A stretch of 62,142 nt of DNA from Bacillus sp. EAC. GTDB taxonomy: Bacteria; Bacillota; Bacilli; Bacillales; Bacillaceae_G. The stretch is taken from contig NZ_NCSY01000015.1 in assembly GCF_002156875.1 (NCBI RefSeq), positions 1 through 62,142 on the forward strand, read 5' to 3'. Made by a program: the position numbers and the translations under genes. The notes below the pieces were generated by a model. That model ran no database searches, was not told the DNA's origin, and saw only the letters and a program-made list of their open reading frames with translations. Position 1 is the first letter of the stretch. Each line of letters begins with the position of its first letter. Positions 6,808 to 15,114 of the stretch are shown here, in pieces.

Positions 6808-8166
6808 TCATTTTTCTTTTTCCTCTTTCTCAGGAAGCTTCCAGACTTCCTTACAGAATTCCTTACATTCTTCCCTACATCTCTCTCTTTCCTCCTTACA
6901 TTCTTGCCTAAACCTCTCTCTTTCTGCCTTACACTCTTCCATACGCTTCTCTCTTTCTTCTTCTCGCTTCTTTTCTCGCTCACGTTCTAACTCCCATTCT
7001 CTATCTTTTTGTTTCTGATCAATTGGTTCAGTGTCTATTTTTCGAATAGGCGTATTCCCTTGAATAATAGGTCCAAGTGCCATGATTGTTCGCCATTCAT
7101 TCGGTGTTAATGAACCACGGTCAACCATTGCTGAAAGATTTAATTTCGTGGTTAACGAAGCGAACTCCAGATTGGATGTTTCAAATACAATACGATTCCC
7201 ATTACTTCTATCTCTTCTGTTAAAGAATTTCCTCGTATATTCATTTCCTAACTGGATTGCAAGCGGATCGATTACACCTTCGTAATACGTATTCCACTCC
7301 TCTTCATTATAAGTACTTCTGACGATTTTCTCATTTGTATTAAAAAAACTATATATGCGGTTAATTGCTTCAATCGATCGCTCTTCTTCCGGAACATAAC
7401 TATCCGAATCTACTTGTTCTAAGTCATAAGAAGGCTGTGATAATCCTACTTTAACCCCTTCACCAGTATATTTCATATAATTAGTAACAAAATCATCTGC
7501 ATTTTTTTCCATTTCTTCTTGATCAAGTACTTCATTAAAATTTAATAGCCACTTTATTAAGTTGTTACTATTCGTCTTTTCAATCACACTGTCATCAACT
7601 ACATCAATCATTTCTAGAAGTGGCAATAAAGCTTTGTAAGGACTGTCTCCAAAAATATCATTATCATTAAAATCTTGCCTTAAATGGATAATGTCTTCAT
7701 AAGGTAGAGTAACTACTTTACCGGTTCTAAAAGTAAATTTTAATAATATTTCTCCTTGCTTACTTTCAAGCACCTCTACTTTTGTACACGGAATCGGATA
7801 AATTTCTATTGGATAACCATATTCATTTCGTTTTATATAGGCGAAAGCATTATTATTTAGCTCTAATTGCGTGGTGAGTTTTTCTTGAAGCATTTGACCT
7901 GACATGAATTGATTAGGTTCATTAAATAGCATTCGAATCCATGGATCTGGATTAATTTTGCATTCAGTTAGGTTTTCTCTTATATGCTTTGGTATAAGTT
8001 TTCCAATCGCTCTAGCTTTTGGTCTAATACAAGCTCGAATAACATCACTTCTAAATAATTTTTCTCCAAGAGTAAAAAGACCATCTCCCGCATCGTTAAG
8101 TAACTCAATTTTTTGCGAAGTATCCTGGATATTCTTTTTACCAAATATCCTTTCAATCAAACCCAA
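6808..8166 (-). CDS. Orphan HK97-type phage portal protein with cysteine-rich repeat tail
   Basis: A 452-residue product beginning MGLIERIFGKK, as in many phage portal proteins. It has the portal fold landmarks FNEPNQFMSG, NNNAFAYIKRNEYG, YPIPCTKVEV, DIIHLRQDF, a clip/stem region with INRIYSFF and STYNEEEWNTYYEGVIDPLA, and a terminal SLTPNEWR (352-359). Portals are dodecameric rings through which phage DNA is packaged. Start is TTG at 8166, with GGGAGTGAT upstream. From residue 387 a highly charged Glu/Arg/Lys helix is appended, ending in three 11-residue repeats with cysteines 412, 423, 430, 434 and 438. No terminase, protease, capsid or tail gene is nearby, so it is either a prophage relic kept intact or a co-opted protein. 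Confidence 0.85.
   Translation of the reverse strand: MGLIERIFGKKNIQDTSQKIELLNDAGDGLFTLGEKLFRSDVIRACIRPKARAIGKLIPKHIRENLTECKINPDPWIRMLFNEPNQFMSGQMLQEKLTTQLELNNNAFAYIKRNEYGYPIEIYPIPCTKVEVLESKQGEILLKFTFRTGKVVTLPYEDIIHLRQDFNDNDIFGDSPYKALLPLLEMIDVVDDSVIEKTNSNNLIKWLLNFNEVLDQEEMEKNADDFVTNYMKYTGEGVKVGLSQPSYDLEQVDSDSYVPEEERSIEAINRIYSFFNTNEKIVRSTYNEEEWNTYYEGVIDPLAIQLGNEYTRKFFNRRDRSNGNRIVFETSNLEFASLTTKLNLSAMVDRGSLTPNEWRTIMALGPIIQGNTPIRKIDTEPIDQKQKDREWELEREREKKREEEREKRMEECKAERERFRQECKEERERCREECKEFCKEVWKLPEKEEKEK
6841..6939 (-). repeat. 33-bp tandem repeat encoding 11-residue units in the portal tail
   Basis: Three imperfect 33-nt units encode EECKAERERFR, QECKEERERCR and EECKEFCKEVW (residues 410-442). 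The purine-biased repeat keeps parallel frames open, creating a spurious overlapping frame on the same strand. Confidence 0.85.
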
Positions 8167-8270
8167 CTGAGATCACTCCCAACATAATAAAATAAGTGAG
8201 AAGTTAAGAGGCTTAAATATTAAGTATTTATATCTTGTTAATTTATTAAAAAATTTTAATTTTCATTATA

Positions 8271-8299
8271 AATAATATGAAAATGAATATCATATTATT
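8271..8299. promoter_or_regulatory. 10-bp perfect inverted repeat upstream of the portal gene
   Basis: AATAATATGA and TCATATTATT are separated by 9 nt, about 105 bp upstream of the portal start. It could be a regulator site. The minus strand also offers an ATAAT / CATATTAT pair loosely like a sporulation-sigma promoter. Neither reading can be settled from sequence. Confidence 0.4.
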
Positions 8300-8319
8300 C
8301 GTTCCTCTTCGTGCAATCC

Positions 8320-8356
8320 AAAAAGACTCCCAACCAAAAATGGTTGAGAGTCTTTT
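8320..8356 (-). terminator. aspA terminator
   Basis: AGACTCTCAACCA and TGGTTGGGAGTCT pair on the minus strand with a short loop, followed by TTTTT. A T run on the other side could make it work in both directions. Confidence 0.88.
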
Positions 8357-8452
8357 AAACAAAATTAATTTTTTAGAACGAAAGAGCTCTACTTGAGGCA
8401 CATTTAAGCAAGAACTGGCTTCTACGACAATTTTTTGCTTAACATGAACAAC

Positions 8453-9889
8453 TTATTGTCTTTCTAAAAGAACTGCACCAGCAATTCCAGGGTGAGTCAT
8501 TTCATAAGGATCCAAAATTAAATCAAGCTCTTCTTCTGATAATACGTCATATTTTAAGCATAATTCGCGAATTGGCTGACCTGTTAAAATTGCTTCTCTC
8601 GCAATTCTTGCTGCAACCTCATAGCCTATATGCGGATTAACAGCTGTAATAATACCAGCGCTTTTTTCAACATATTCCTTCATTCTTTCTTCATTTGCTT
8701 CGATACCCTTTAAGCAGTAATCTGTAAATGCACGGAATGCATTATTCATAATGTTGATTGATTGAAGTAAATTAAATACGAGTACAGGCTCCATAACATT
8801 TAGTTCTAGCTGTCCAGCTTCAGATGCTAGGCAAATTGTATGATCGTTTCCAATTACTTGGAATGCCACTTGATTAATAACTTCAGCCATAACAGGATTA
8901 ACCTTACCAGGCATAATAGAAGAACCAGGTTGGCGTGCAGGCAATGTAATCTCACCAAGTCCCGCACGAGGTCCAGAAGCCATTAAACGTAAATCATTGG
9001 CTATCTTAGACATATTCATCATACAAACTTTAAGTGAAGCTGACACTTCCGTGTACGCATCTGTGTTTTGAGTTGCATCAATAAGGTCCTCAGCACCAAC
9101 AAGTGATAAACCACTAATGTCAGCAAGATGCTTGACTACAAGTTCGATGTAGCGAGGATCAGCGTTCAAGCCAGTTCCCACGGCAGTCGCACCCATATTT
9201 ACTTCATATAAGTGCTGGCGAGATTGTTTAATACGCTTAATGTCTCGAGAAAGCACACGAGAGTAAGCTTTAAACTCTTGACCTAAACGAATCGGAACAG
9301 CATCCTGTAAGTGAGTTCGCCCCATTTTGATCACATGATCAAATTCTTTTGCTTTCGTCTCGAAAACACCATACATATTTTCCATTGTATTCAATAATTT
9401 TTCTAACATATTTAACGTTGCAATGTGAATAGCAGTAGGGAATGCATCATTTGTTGACTGCGACATATTCACATGACTGTTAGGACTTATACAGAAATAG
9501 TCCCCTCTTTCTTTACCAATTAACTCAAGCGCACGATTAGCGATAACTTCATTTGCATTCATGTTCATTGATGTCCCTGCTCCACCTTGAATTGGGTCGA
9601 CTATGAACTGGTCATGCCATTTTCCATCAATGATTTCTTGAGCGGCACGCGCAATTGCCATGGCATTTCCTTCATACAAGCGCTTTGTTTCCATATTTGC
9701 AAGTGCTGCCGCTTTCTTTACAATTGCCAAGCTTTTAATTAGTTCCTCGTGTATTTTATATCCTGTAATAGGAAAGTTCTCAACAGCACGTAAAGTTTGT
9801 ATACCGTAATAAGCATCTACGGGTAACTCTTTTTCCCCTAAAAAATCTTTTTCAATTCGTATGTTTACTTTCTTTTCAGTAGCTGTCAT
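8453..9889 (-). CDS. aspA: Aspartate ammonia-lyase (aspartase)
   Basis: A 478-residue member of the fumarase/aspartase superfamily that reversibly converts L-aspartate to fumarate and ammonia. Conserved blocks are present: NMNANEVIANRA (109-120), SQSTNDAFPTA (143-153), GRTHLQDAVP (190-199), and the mobile signature loop GSSIMPGKVNP (322-332). Length and sequence match B. subtilis AnsB (475 residues) better than class II fumarase. There is no ansA asparaginase beside it, unlike B. subtilis. Instead a broken symporter remnant lies just upstream, which suggests that an aspartate uptake-and-breakdown pair once stood here. It has its own terminator. Confidence 0.93.
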   Translation of the reverse strand: MTATEKKVNIRIEKDFLGEKELPVDAYYGIQTLRAVENFPITGYKIHEELIKSLAIVKKAAALANMETKRLYEGNAMAIARAAQEIIDGKWHDQFIVDPIQGGAGTSMNMNANEVIANRALELIGKERGDYFCISPNSHVNMSQSTNDAFPTAIHIATLNMLEKLLNTMENMYGVFETKAKEFDHVIKMGRTHLQDAVPIRLGQEFKAYSRVLSRDIKRIKQSRQHLYEVNMGATAVGTGLNADPRYIELVVKHLADISGLSLVGAEDLIDATQNTDAYTEVSASLKVCMMNMSKIANDLRLMASGPRAGLGEITLPARQPGSSIMPGKVNPVMAEVINQVAFQVIGNDHTICLASEAGQLELNVMEPVLVFNLLQSINIMNNAFRAFTDYCLKGIEANEERMKEYVEKSAGIITAVNPHIGYEVAARIAREAILTGQPIRELCLKYDVLSEEELDLILDPYEMTHPGIAGAVLLERQ

Positions 9890-9908
9890 TTCATTTTTCT
9901 CCTATCTC

Positions 9909-10141
9909 TTACGCAACTTTACATTCTTTTAAAAAATCCATGTACTGTTGCGCTTTGTCTTTATCAAATTCGCTTTCCAATTCCGCTATTGAGATAGCTG
10001 AAGATGAATTCCCTACTACACCGGCCACAGAACAGATCTAAAGTTAATACTTGTGATTAATGTGACTTCCTTAAAAAGGAGCCTCATTAAACCTATTGTT
10101 GCCAGCATAATAATGAACGATGCGCATAATACTCCGCCATA
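9909..10141 (-). pseudogene. Frameshifted C-terminal remnant of a dicarboxylate/amino-acid:cation symporter
   Basis: Two minus-strand frames join into a decayed transporter end. The upstream one (from 10141) reads YGGVLCASFIIMLATIGL and later TLITSINF. The other (to the stop at 9909) reads CSVAGVVGNSSSAISIAELE and then SEFDKDKAQQY. Together these resemble the GGGxxML..VGLPLEG...I..D, NVVGN and xxVAKWEGEFD elements at the end of DAACS (GltP/DctA) symporters. There is no start and no upstream body. It lies immediately upstream of aspA, which fits aspartate uptake. The call rests on remembered family motifs, so confidence is moderate. The remaining bases to rpsI hold only its terminator. Confidence 0.5.
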
Positions 10142-10263
10142 CCTTTTGAAGTCAGTATGAGGAAAATTATAATCTAAGCAGTTTCATATACGACATTTGT
10201 ATTATACATCTGCTCAGGAAATTATGCAGTAAGTTTCATATTAAAAAAACATGTTTCCTAAAC

Positions 10264-10297
10264 AAAAAAACTCCTCCCCACAAAGTGGAAAGGAGTT
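10264..10297 (-). terminator. rpsI terminator
   Basis: Minus-strand stem AACTCCT..CCAC / GTGG..AGGAGTT, followed by TTTTTTTG, directly after rpsI. Confidence 0.85.
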
Positions 10298-10312
10298 TTG
10301 AACGTATATAAA

Positions 10313-10705
10313 TTAACGTTTTGAGAACTGAGGAGCTCTACGTGCACCTTTAAGACCGTATTTTTTACGCTCTTTCATACGTGCATCACGAGTTAATAAT
10401 CCAGCGCGTTTTAAAGTTCCGCGGTATTCAGGATCAACTTGTAATAATGCTCTAGAGATACCGTGACGAATTGCACCAGCTTGACCAGTGTATCCACCGC
10501 CGTTAACGTTTACTAGAATATCATAGCTACCTAAAGTTTCAGTTGCAACAAGTGGTTGTTTAACAACTTCTCTTAATGCAGCGAATGGGATGTAATCTTC
10601 AAAATCACGACCGTTAATGATAACGCGTCCTTCGCCAGGAACTAAACGTACACGAGCTACTGAGCTTTTACGACGTCCTGTGCCATAGTATTGTACTTGT
10701 GCCAT
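10313..10705 (-). CDS. rpsI: 30S ribosomal protein S9
   Basis: A 130-residue protein with the family hallmarks [12 protein letters not shown] near the N terminus and the invariant C-terminal [16 protein letters not shown]. The last Lys-Arg residues reach the ribosomal P site and contact tRNA. It lies 21 bp downstream of rplM, forming the conserved rplM-rpsI operon. Confidence 0.98.
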   Translation of the reverse strand: MAQVQYYGTGRRKSSVARVRLVPGEGRVIINGRDFEDYIPFAALREVVKQPLVATETLGSYDILVNVNGGGYTGQAGAIRHGISRALLQVDPEYRGTLKRAGLLTRDARMKERKKYGLKGARRAPQFSKR

Positions 10706-10726
10706 GTGAATGCCCTCCTTTTATTA

Positions 10727-11164
10727 TTATCCGCGAAGTTCGTAAACTTCTGGTTTTTGTGCTTGGTGTGGATGCTCGTTACCAGCATACACGTGTAATT
10801 TTTTAACTTGAGCACGTCCAAGACGTCCTTTTGGAAGCATACCTTTAACAGCTAATTCAAGCATTTTAACTGGGTAGTTAGTACGCATTTCTAAAGCAGT
10901 ACGCTCTTTTAAACCACCAGCATACATTGTGTGACGGTAGTAAATTTTGTTGTTTAATTTATTTCCTGTTAATTCAACCTTCTCAGCGTTGATGATGATT
11001 ACGTTATCACCTGAATCAACGTGTGGTGTGAAAGTTGGTTTGTGTTTACCACGAAGTAAAGTAGCTACTTCAGTTGCAAGACGACCTAATGTTTTACCTT
11101 CAGCGTCTACAACGAACCACTTACGTTCAACTTCGCTAGCTTTTGCCATATAAGTTGTGCGCAT
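10727..11164 (-). CDS. rplM: 50S ribosomal protein L13
   Basis: A 145-residue early-assembly 23S rRNA-binding protein. Recognised by [31 protein letters not shown] and the C-terminal [15 protein letters not shown]. The MRTTYMAK start corresponds to the B. subtilis one and has a GGAGG site. It is first in an operon with its own promoter and structured leader. Confidence 0.98.
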   Translation of the reverse strand: MRTTYMAKASEVERKWFVVDAEGKTLGRLATEVATLLRGKHKPTFTPHVDSGDNVIIINAEKVELTGNKLNNKIYYRHTMYAGGLKERTALEMRTNYPVKMLELAVKGMLPKGRLGRAQVKKLHVYAGNEHPHQAQKPEVYELRG

Positions 11165-11222
11165 TCTATTTTCCTCCTAATACAATATACATAAAGTAAA
11201 ATTGTTTTTATTGTTTATCTTA

Positions 11223-11250
11223 ACACGATTGGTTCCGGGGCTAATCGTGG
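11223..11250 (-). promoter_or_regulatory. L13 leader hairpin
   Basis: In the rplM leader, CACGATT and AATCGTG pair across a GC-rich loop. Firmicutes rplM transcripts carry an L13-binding leader for autoregulation, and this element lies in the expected position. Assignment is by location and shape. Confidence 0.6.
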
Positions 11251-11273
11251 TTCTTAAAACAATACCGTATTTA

Positions 11274-11302
11274 ATATTAAACAATCTACCTTCTAATGTC
11301 AA
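11274..11302 (-). promoter_or_regulatory. rplM-rpsI promoter (sigma-A)
   Basis: TTGACA (11297-11302), 17 nt, TAATAT (11274-11279) on the minus strand, just beyond the truA stop. Confidence 0.85.
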
Positions 11303-11320
11303 GCAAATGTTACACCAGGA

Positions 11321-12064
11321 TTAGTTGTTATAATCTACTTTCCATAAAAACAAGCCATTGGCCGGTGCAGTCTTTCCAGCAGTGCCTCGATCACGGGCAG
11401 TTAGAGCATTTTTCAAACTTAAAATTTCACGTTTTCCTTGGCCAACTTCAATCAAAGTGCCCACAATTATTCGTACCATATTATATAGGAATCCATTTCC
11501 TACAAGAGCGATAACAATACCATTATTTTCTTTGGTGATGGTTCCTTTATAAATCGTACGAACTTTGTCCTTTATATCTGTATTTGATGCACAAAAAGAA
11601 CTAAAATCGTGAGTACCCATTAGTAATTGAAGTGCTTCTTGCATTTTCTCAATATTTAACTCAAATGGAAAGAAATAATGCTGACTTCTTGAAAACACAT
11701 CTTCATCTTTTTCATTCCATATTACATAACGGTATTCTTTTTGAACAACATCAAATCGAGCATGAAAATCCGGTTCAACTAGTTCAACAGATTTTATATA
11801 GATATCTTTTGGCAATTGAGCATTTAAAGCCTTCTTCCATTGTTCTGCTTCAAGGTTATATTCACTATCAAAATGAATAACTTGTCCGACAGCATGTACA
11901 CCAGTATCTGTTCTTCCCGAAGCATGTATTCGGATTGGTTTTCCTTTATGCATTCTTGTTAGAACGTTCTCAATATCTGTTTGTACAGTACGTTGATTCG
12001 GCTGAACTTGGTAACCATTAAAAAGTGTACCATCATATGCAATTATACATTTAATTCGATTCAT
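11321..12064 (-). CDS. truA: tRNA pseudouridine(38-40) synthase TruA
   Basis: A 247-residue enzyme that isomerises uridines 38-40 in the tRNA anticodon arm. The catalytic aspartate lies in the conserved GRTDTGVHA block near residue 53; YDGTLFNGYQ and the C-terminal NGFLYNMVRIIVGTL are also family signatures. It follows ecfT by 12 bp, as in the B. subtilis cluster, and ends before the rplM promoter. Confidence 0.96.
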   Translation of the reverse strand: MNRIKCIIAYDGTLFNGYQVQPNQRTVQTDIENVLTRMHKGKPIRIHASGRTDTGVHAVGQVIHFDSEYNLEAEQWKKALNAQLPKDIYIKSVELVEPDFHARFDVVQKEYRYVIWNEKDEDVFSRSQHYFFPFELNIEKMQEALQLLMGTHDFSSFCASNTDIKDKVRTIYKGTITKENNGIVIALVGNGFLYNMVRIIVGTLIEVGQGKREILSLKNALTARDRGTAGKTAPANGLFLWKVDYNN

Positions 12065-12076
12065 TTCAATTCTCCA

Positions 12077-12871
12077 TTATTTACGTAAAAACAATAATAA
12101 TAAAAATAGTATAAGTAAAATGATAAGACATAGTGTATCACGAAGTTTCCAATTCATAATTCGAAACTTTGTTCTTCCTTCTCCTCCTTGGTACCCTCTT
12201 GCTTCCATCGCAATAGCTAAGTCCTCTGCTCGTTTAAAGGAGTGTATAAATAATGGAACTAATAATGAAACAATAGCCTTTAATCTTTCTTTTAAAGGGC
12301 CAGATGAAAAATCGACTCCTCTAGACGATTGAGCTTTCATTATTTTCTCTGTTTCCTCCATTAGAGTAGGTATAAAGCGTAATGAAATTGACATCATAAG
12401 TGCCATTTCATGAACAGGTAAGCCGAGTTTCTTAAAGGGATGAAAAAGTGATTCTAACCCATCAGTTATTTCAATCGGGTTTGTTGTGAGTGTTAAAAGT
12501 GTCGTAATTGATACTAGAAGGAAAAATCGTATTGAAATAAAAATACCTTGTACAATTCCTTCTTTGTGAATTTCCACCCATCCAAATTGGTATAGTAATG
12601 GACCTTCCTTATTTGTAAAAACATGCAAAATAAATGTAAATAATACTAGCCACCACACCGTTTTCAATCCATTAAAATAATAATTGAGAGGAACTTTAGA
12701 TAATAGAACCGTTACAATTACAAAGAGAAATAATATGCTATATGTCACTAGATTATTTGCAAAAAAAACGATAAAGATAAATAAAAACATCGTTAAAAGT
12801 TTCGCCCTCGCATCTAAACGATGGATAAGCGACTCAATCGGTATATATTTGCCTATTATTAAACCATTCAT
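12077..12871 (-). CDS. ecfT: Energy-coupling factor transporter transmembrane protein EcfT
   Basis: A 264-residue membrane protein with several hydrophobic spans and the cytoplasmic coupling helices that bind the EcfA ATPases. The Ala-Arg-Gly signatures appear as KAQSSRGVDF and AMEARGYQGG. EcfT joins the ATPase pair to interchangeable substrate-binding S components for vitamin uptake. It overlaps the end of ecfA2 by 4 bp, indicating translational coupling. Confidence 0.95.
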   Translation of the reverse strand: MNGLIIGKYIPIESLIHRLDARAKLLTMFLFIFIVFFANNLVTYSILFLFVIVTVLLSKVPLNYYFNGLKTVWWLVLFTFILHVFTNKEGPLLYQFGWVEIHKEGIVQGIFISIRFFLLVSITTLLTLTTNPIEITDGLESLFHPFKKLGLPVHEMALMMSISLRFIPTLMEETEKIMKAQSSRGVDFSSGPLKERLKAIVSLLVPLFIHSFKRAEDLAIAMEARGYQGGEGRTKFRIMNWKLRDTLCLIILLILFLLLLFLRK

Positions 12872-13734
12872 ATTGTTTCCCCATTGTAAAGTCTCGCGAT
12901 AGTTTCTGCGAGTTGTTCGAGTGTTAAACTAGTAGCTTTTTCTTTTCTACCTAATTTTTGTAGTAATTCTTGATGAAATTTTAAGGATAGTGGAATTTGC
13001 AATCCAATCGCTTCTAATTCCTTCTCATATGAAAATACTTCTAAAGGACTTCCTTTAAGGTAAGTTGTTCCTTTTTGAAGTACATGAATCGTATCTGCGT
13101 ATCTTGCAGCGTCTTCCATACTGTGTGTTACTAGAATGATCGTTAAGCCCTTTTCTTTATGAAGTTGATAAAACATATCCATTAAAGCTTTCTGTCCACT
13201 AGGATCAAGTCCAGCAGTAGGTTCATCCAAAACTAGAACTTCAGGCTCCATTGCCAATACCCCTGCTATAGCAACCCGTCTCATTTGCCCACCACTTAAT
13301 TCAAATGGTGATTTCATAAGGTATTCCTCAGTTAATCCTACTTGTTCAATTAAAACTTTTGCTCGTTTTGTTGCTTCTTCTTCAGAAACGCCAAAATTCA
13401 TTGGCCCAAAACAAATATCTTTTTCTACTGTTTCTTCAAATAATTGTTGCTCAGGAAACTGAAAGACTAATCCTACTTTTTTTCTTAAAGTTTTTAACTT
13501 CTTATTCTTTTTATCCGATACAAGCGTAATATCATCAATTTTTGCGATTCCTTCAGTTGGTTGTAAGAGGCCATTTAAATGTTGTAGAAAAGTTGATTTA
13601 CCTGAGCCTGTGTGACCAATTACAGCATAATAAGAGCCTTCTGGTATCGTTACATCAATATCATGTAAGGCACGATATGAAAATGGTGTATTTGGCTGAT
13701 ATGTATATCCTACTTTTTCGAAAGTAATTTGCAT
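12868..13734 (-). CDS. ecfA2: Energy-coupling factor ATP-binding protein EcfA2
   Basis: A 288-residue ABC ATPase with Walker A GHTGSGKST, Q-loop FQFPEQQLF, signature LSGGQMRRVAIA and Walker B VLVLDEPTAGLD, followed by the switch histidine in VTHSMEDAA. The FPEQQLFEETVEKDI form is typical of EcfA2. It pairs with EcfA1 to power vitamin import. The reading frame overlaps ecfA1 by 25 bp and ecfT by 4 bp. Confidence 0.95.
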   Translation of the reverse strand: MQITFEKVGYTYQPNTPFSYRALHDIDVTIPEGSYYAVIGHTGSGKSTFLQHLNGLLQPTEGIAKIDDITLVSDKKNKKLKTLRKKVGLVFQFPEQQLFEETVEKDICFGPMNFGVSEEEATKRAKVLIEQVGLTEEYLMKSPFELSGGQMRRVAIAGVLAMEPEVLVLDEPTAGLDPSGQKALMDMFYQLHKEKGLTIILVTHSMEDAARYADTIHVLQKGTTYLKGSPLEVFSYEKELEAIGLQIPLSLKFHQELLQKLGRKEKATSLTLEQLAETIARLYNGETI

Positions 13735-14555
13735 AATTCGTTCACCAAGCTTTCTTGCTCTAAATGGTCCTGCTTCAAGGGTAAACCCTTTTCTATGAGA
13801 AGCTTTGAAAGGTTATTTGTAAAAGGAGACGCTAATCCAAGCGATTCTAGAGAATATTCCGTTGTAAGAAGCTCCTTAGGTGTTACACTTTGAATTAGAT
13901 GACCATCATGCATAATCAATATTCGATCGGCATGTATTGCTTCTTCAATATCATGTGTAATTGATATTACTGTCATATTAATATCTTTATGTAAATTTCG
14001 GATTGTTTCAATTACTTCTTTCCTACCAAAAGGATCTAACATTGACGTAGCTTCATCAAGTATTAAGATACTTGGCTGGATTGCAAGAGCACCTGCAATA
14101 GCCACTCTCTGTTTTTGTCCACCAGAAAGAGAATGAGGTTCATGTAATTTAAACTCATTCATATTAACAATATTTAAAACTTCTTGTACTCTACGATCCA
14201 TTTCTTCTTTTTCAATCCCATGGTTCTCAAGACCAAAAGCGATATCATCAATTACCGTTGTTCCTACAAATTGATTATCGGGATTTTGGAAAACCATCGC
14301 TATCTTTTTTCGCACTTCCCATATCGTTTCTTCAGAAAGGATTACTTCATTGTCAATTTCGATTTGGCCTTCTTCAGGAAGAATCAATCCATTTAAAAGC
14401 TTTGCTAAAGTTGATTTTCCTGAACCATTTCGCCCCACTATAGCAATCCATTCGTTTTCTTTTATATCAAAAGATACGGTGTGAACTGCATTTGTTTGTG
14501 CGTTTGGATATTTAAAGGATATATTATCTACTTTAATACTATCTTTTCTCATCAT
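13710..14555 (-). CDS. ecfA1: Energy-coupling factor ATP-binding protein EcfA1
   Basis: A 281-residue ABC ATPase: Walker A GRNGSGKST, Q-loop FQNPDNQFVG, signature SLSGGQKQRVAIA, Walker B ILILDEATSMLDP, and ISITHDIEEA. The NPDNQFVG motif marks EcfA1. It opens the ecf module after the rplQ terminator; a weak A/T-rich promoter region lies between. The module serves whichever S components the cell makes elsewhere. Confidence 0.95.
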   Translation of the reverse strand: MMRKDSIKVDNISFKYPNAQTNAVHTVSFDIKENEWIAIVGRNGSGKSTLAKLLNGLILPEEGQIEIDNEVILSEETIWEVRKKIAMVFQNPDNQFVGTTVIDDIAFGLENHGIEKEEMDRRVQEVLNIVNMNEFKLHEPHSLSGGQKQRVAIAGALAIQPSILILDEATSMLDPFGRKEVIETIRNLHKDINMTVISITHDIEEAIHADRILIMHDGHLIQSVTPKELLTTEYSLESLGLASPFTNNLSKLLIEKGLPLKQDHLEQESLVNELCKLLSKK

Positions 14556-14607
14556 TTCACCTATAATTCTTGATTGTTTATAGATATATAATAGTCTAAA
14601 AGTAAAT

Positions 14608-14653
14608 ATAAAAAAAGGGCAACGACATGTTTACAATAAACGTCGAGCCCTTT
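14608..14653 (-). terminator. rplQ terminator (end of alpha operon)
   Basis: A long imperfect stem with GGGC / GCCC at its base and CGACGTTT / AAACATGTCG above, followed by TTTTTTT on the minus strand. Confidence 0.85.
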
Positions 14654-14664
14654 AGTAACGAATA

Positions 14665-15027
14665 TTAAACTAATTCGATAACAACCATTGGTGCTGCGTC
14701 TCCACGACGAGGACCAATTTTAGCGATACGAGTGTATCCACCTTGGCGCTCAGTGTAACGAGGAGCAATGTCAGCGAATAATTTTTGTAATGCGTCTTGA
14801 CCAGTCTCAGCGTTAGCAACTTCATTACGGATGTAAGCAGCAGCTAGACGACGAGCGTGTAAGTCTCCACGTTTACCTAAAGTAATCATTTTTTCAACTA
14901 CAGAACGTAATTCTTTCGCACGAGTTTCAGTAGTTTGAATACGCTCGTTGATGATTAAGTCAGTAGTTAAATCACGTAGCATAGCTTTACGTTGTGAACT
15001 AGTACGTCCTAATTTTCTGTATCCCAT
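14665..15027 (-). CDS. rplQ: 50S ribosomal protein L17
   Basis: A 120-residue protein of the bacterial L17 family: [20 protein letters not shown] at the start and the C-terminal [18 protein letters not shown]. The short form is usual in Firmicutes. It is the last gene of the alpha operon, after rpoA. Confidence 0.98.
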   Translation of the reverse strand: MGYRKLGRTSSQRKAMLRDLTTDLIINERIQTTETRAKELRSVVEKMITLGKRGDLHARRLAAAYIRNEVANAETGQDALQKLFADIAPRYTERQGGYTRIAKIGPRRGDAAPMVVIELV

Positions 15028-15114
15028 TTCTAGTTCCCTCCTTTGTAGGTAGTATCAAAATTGGGTCATATAGACTAGATGAAGAGAACGCCTCTCCCTT
15101 TATCAAAGCAACAG

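Noticed and set aside
6792-6983. Extra basic reading frame inside the portal gene tail
   Set aside because: It overlaps the portal gene in another frame and arises from the purine-biased 33-bp repeat; no ribosome binding site supports it.
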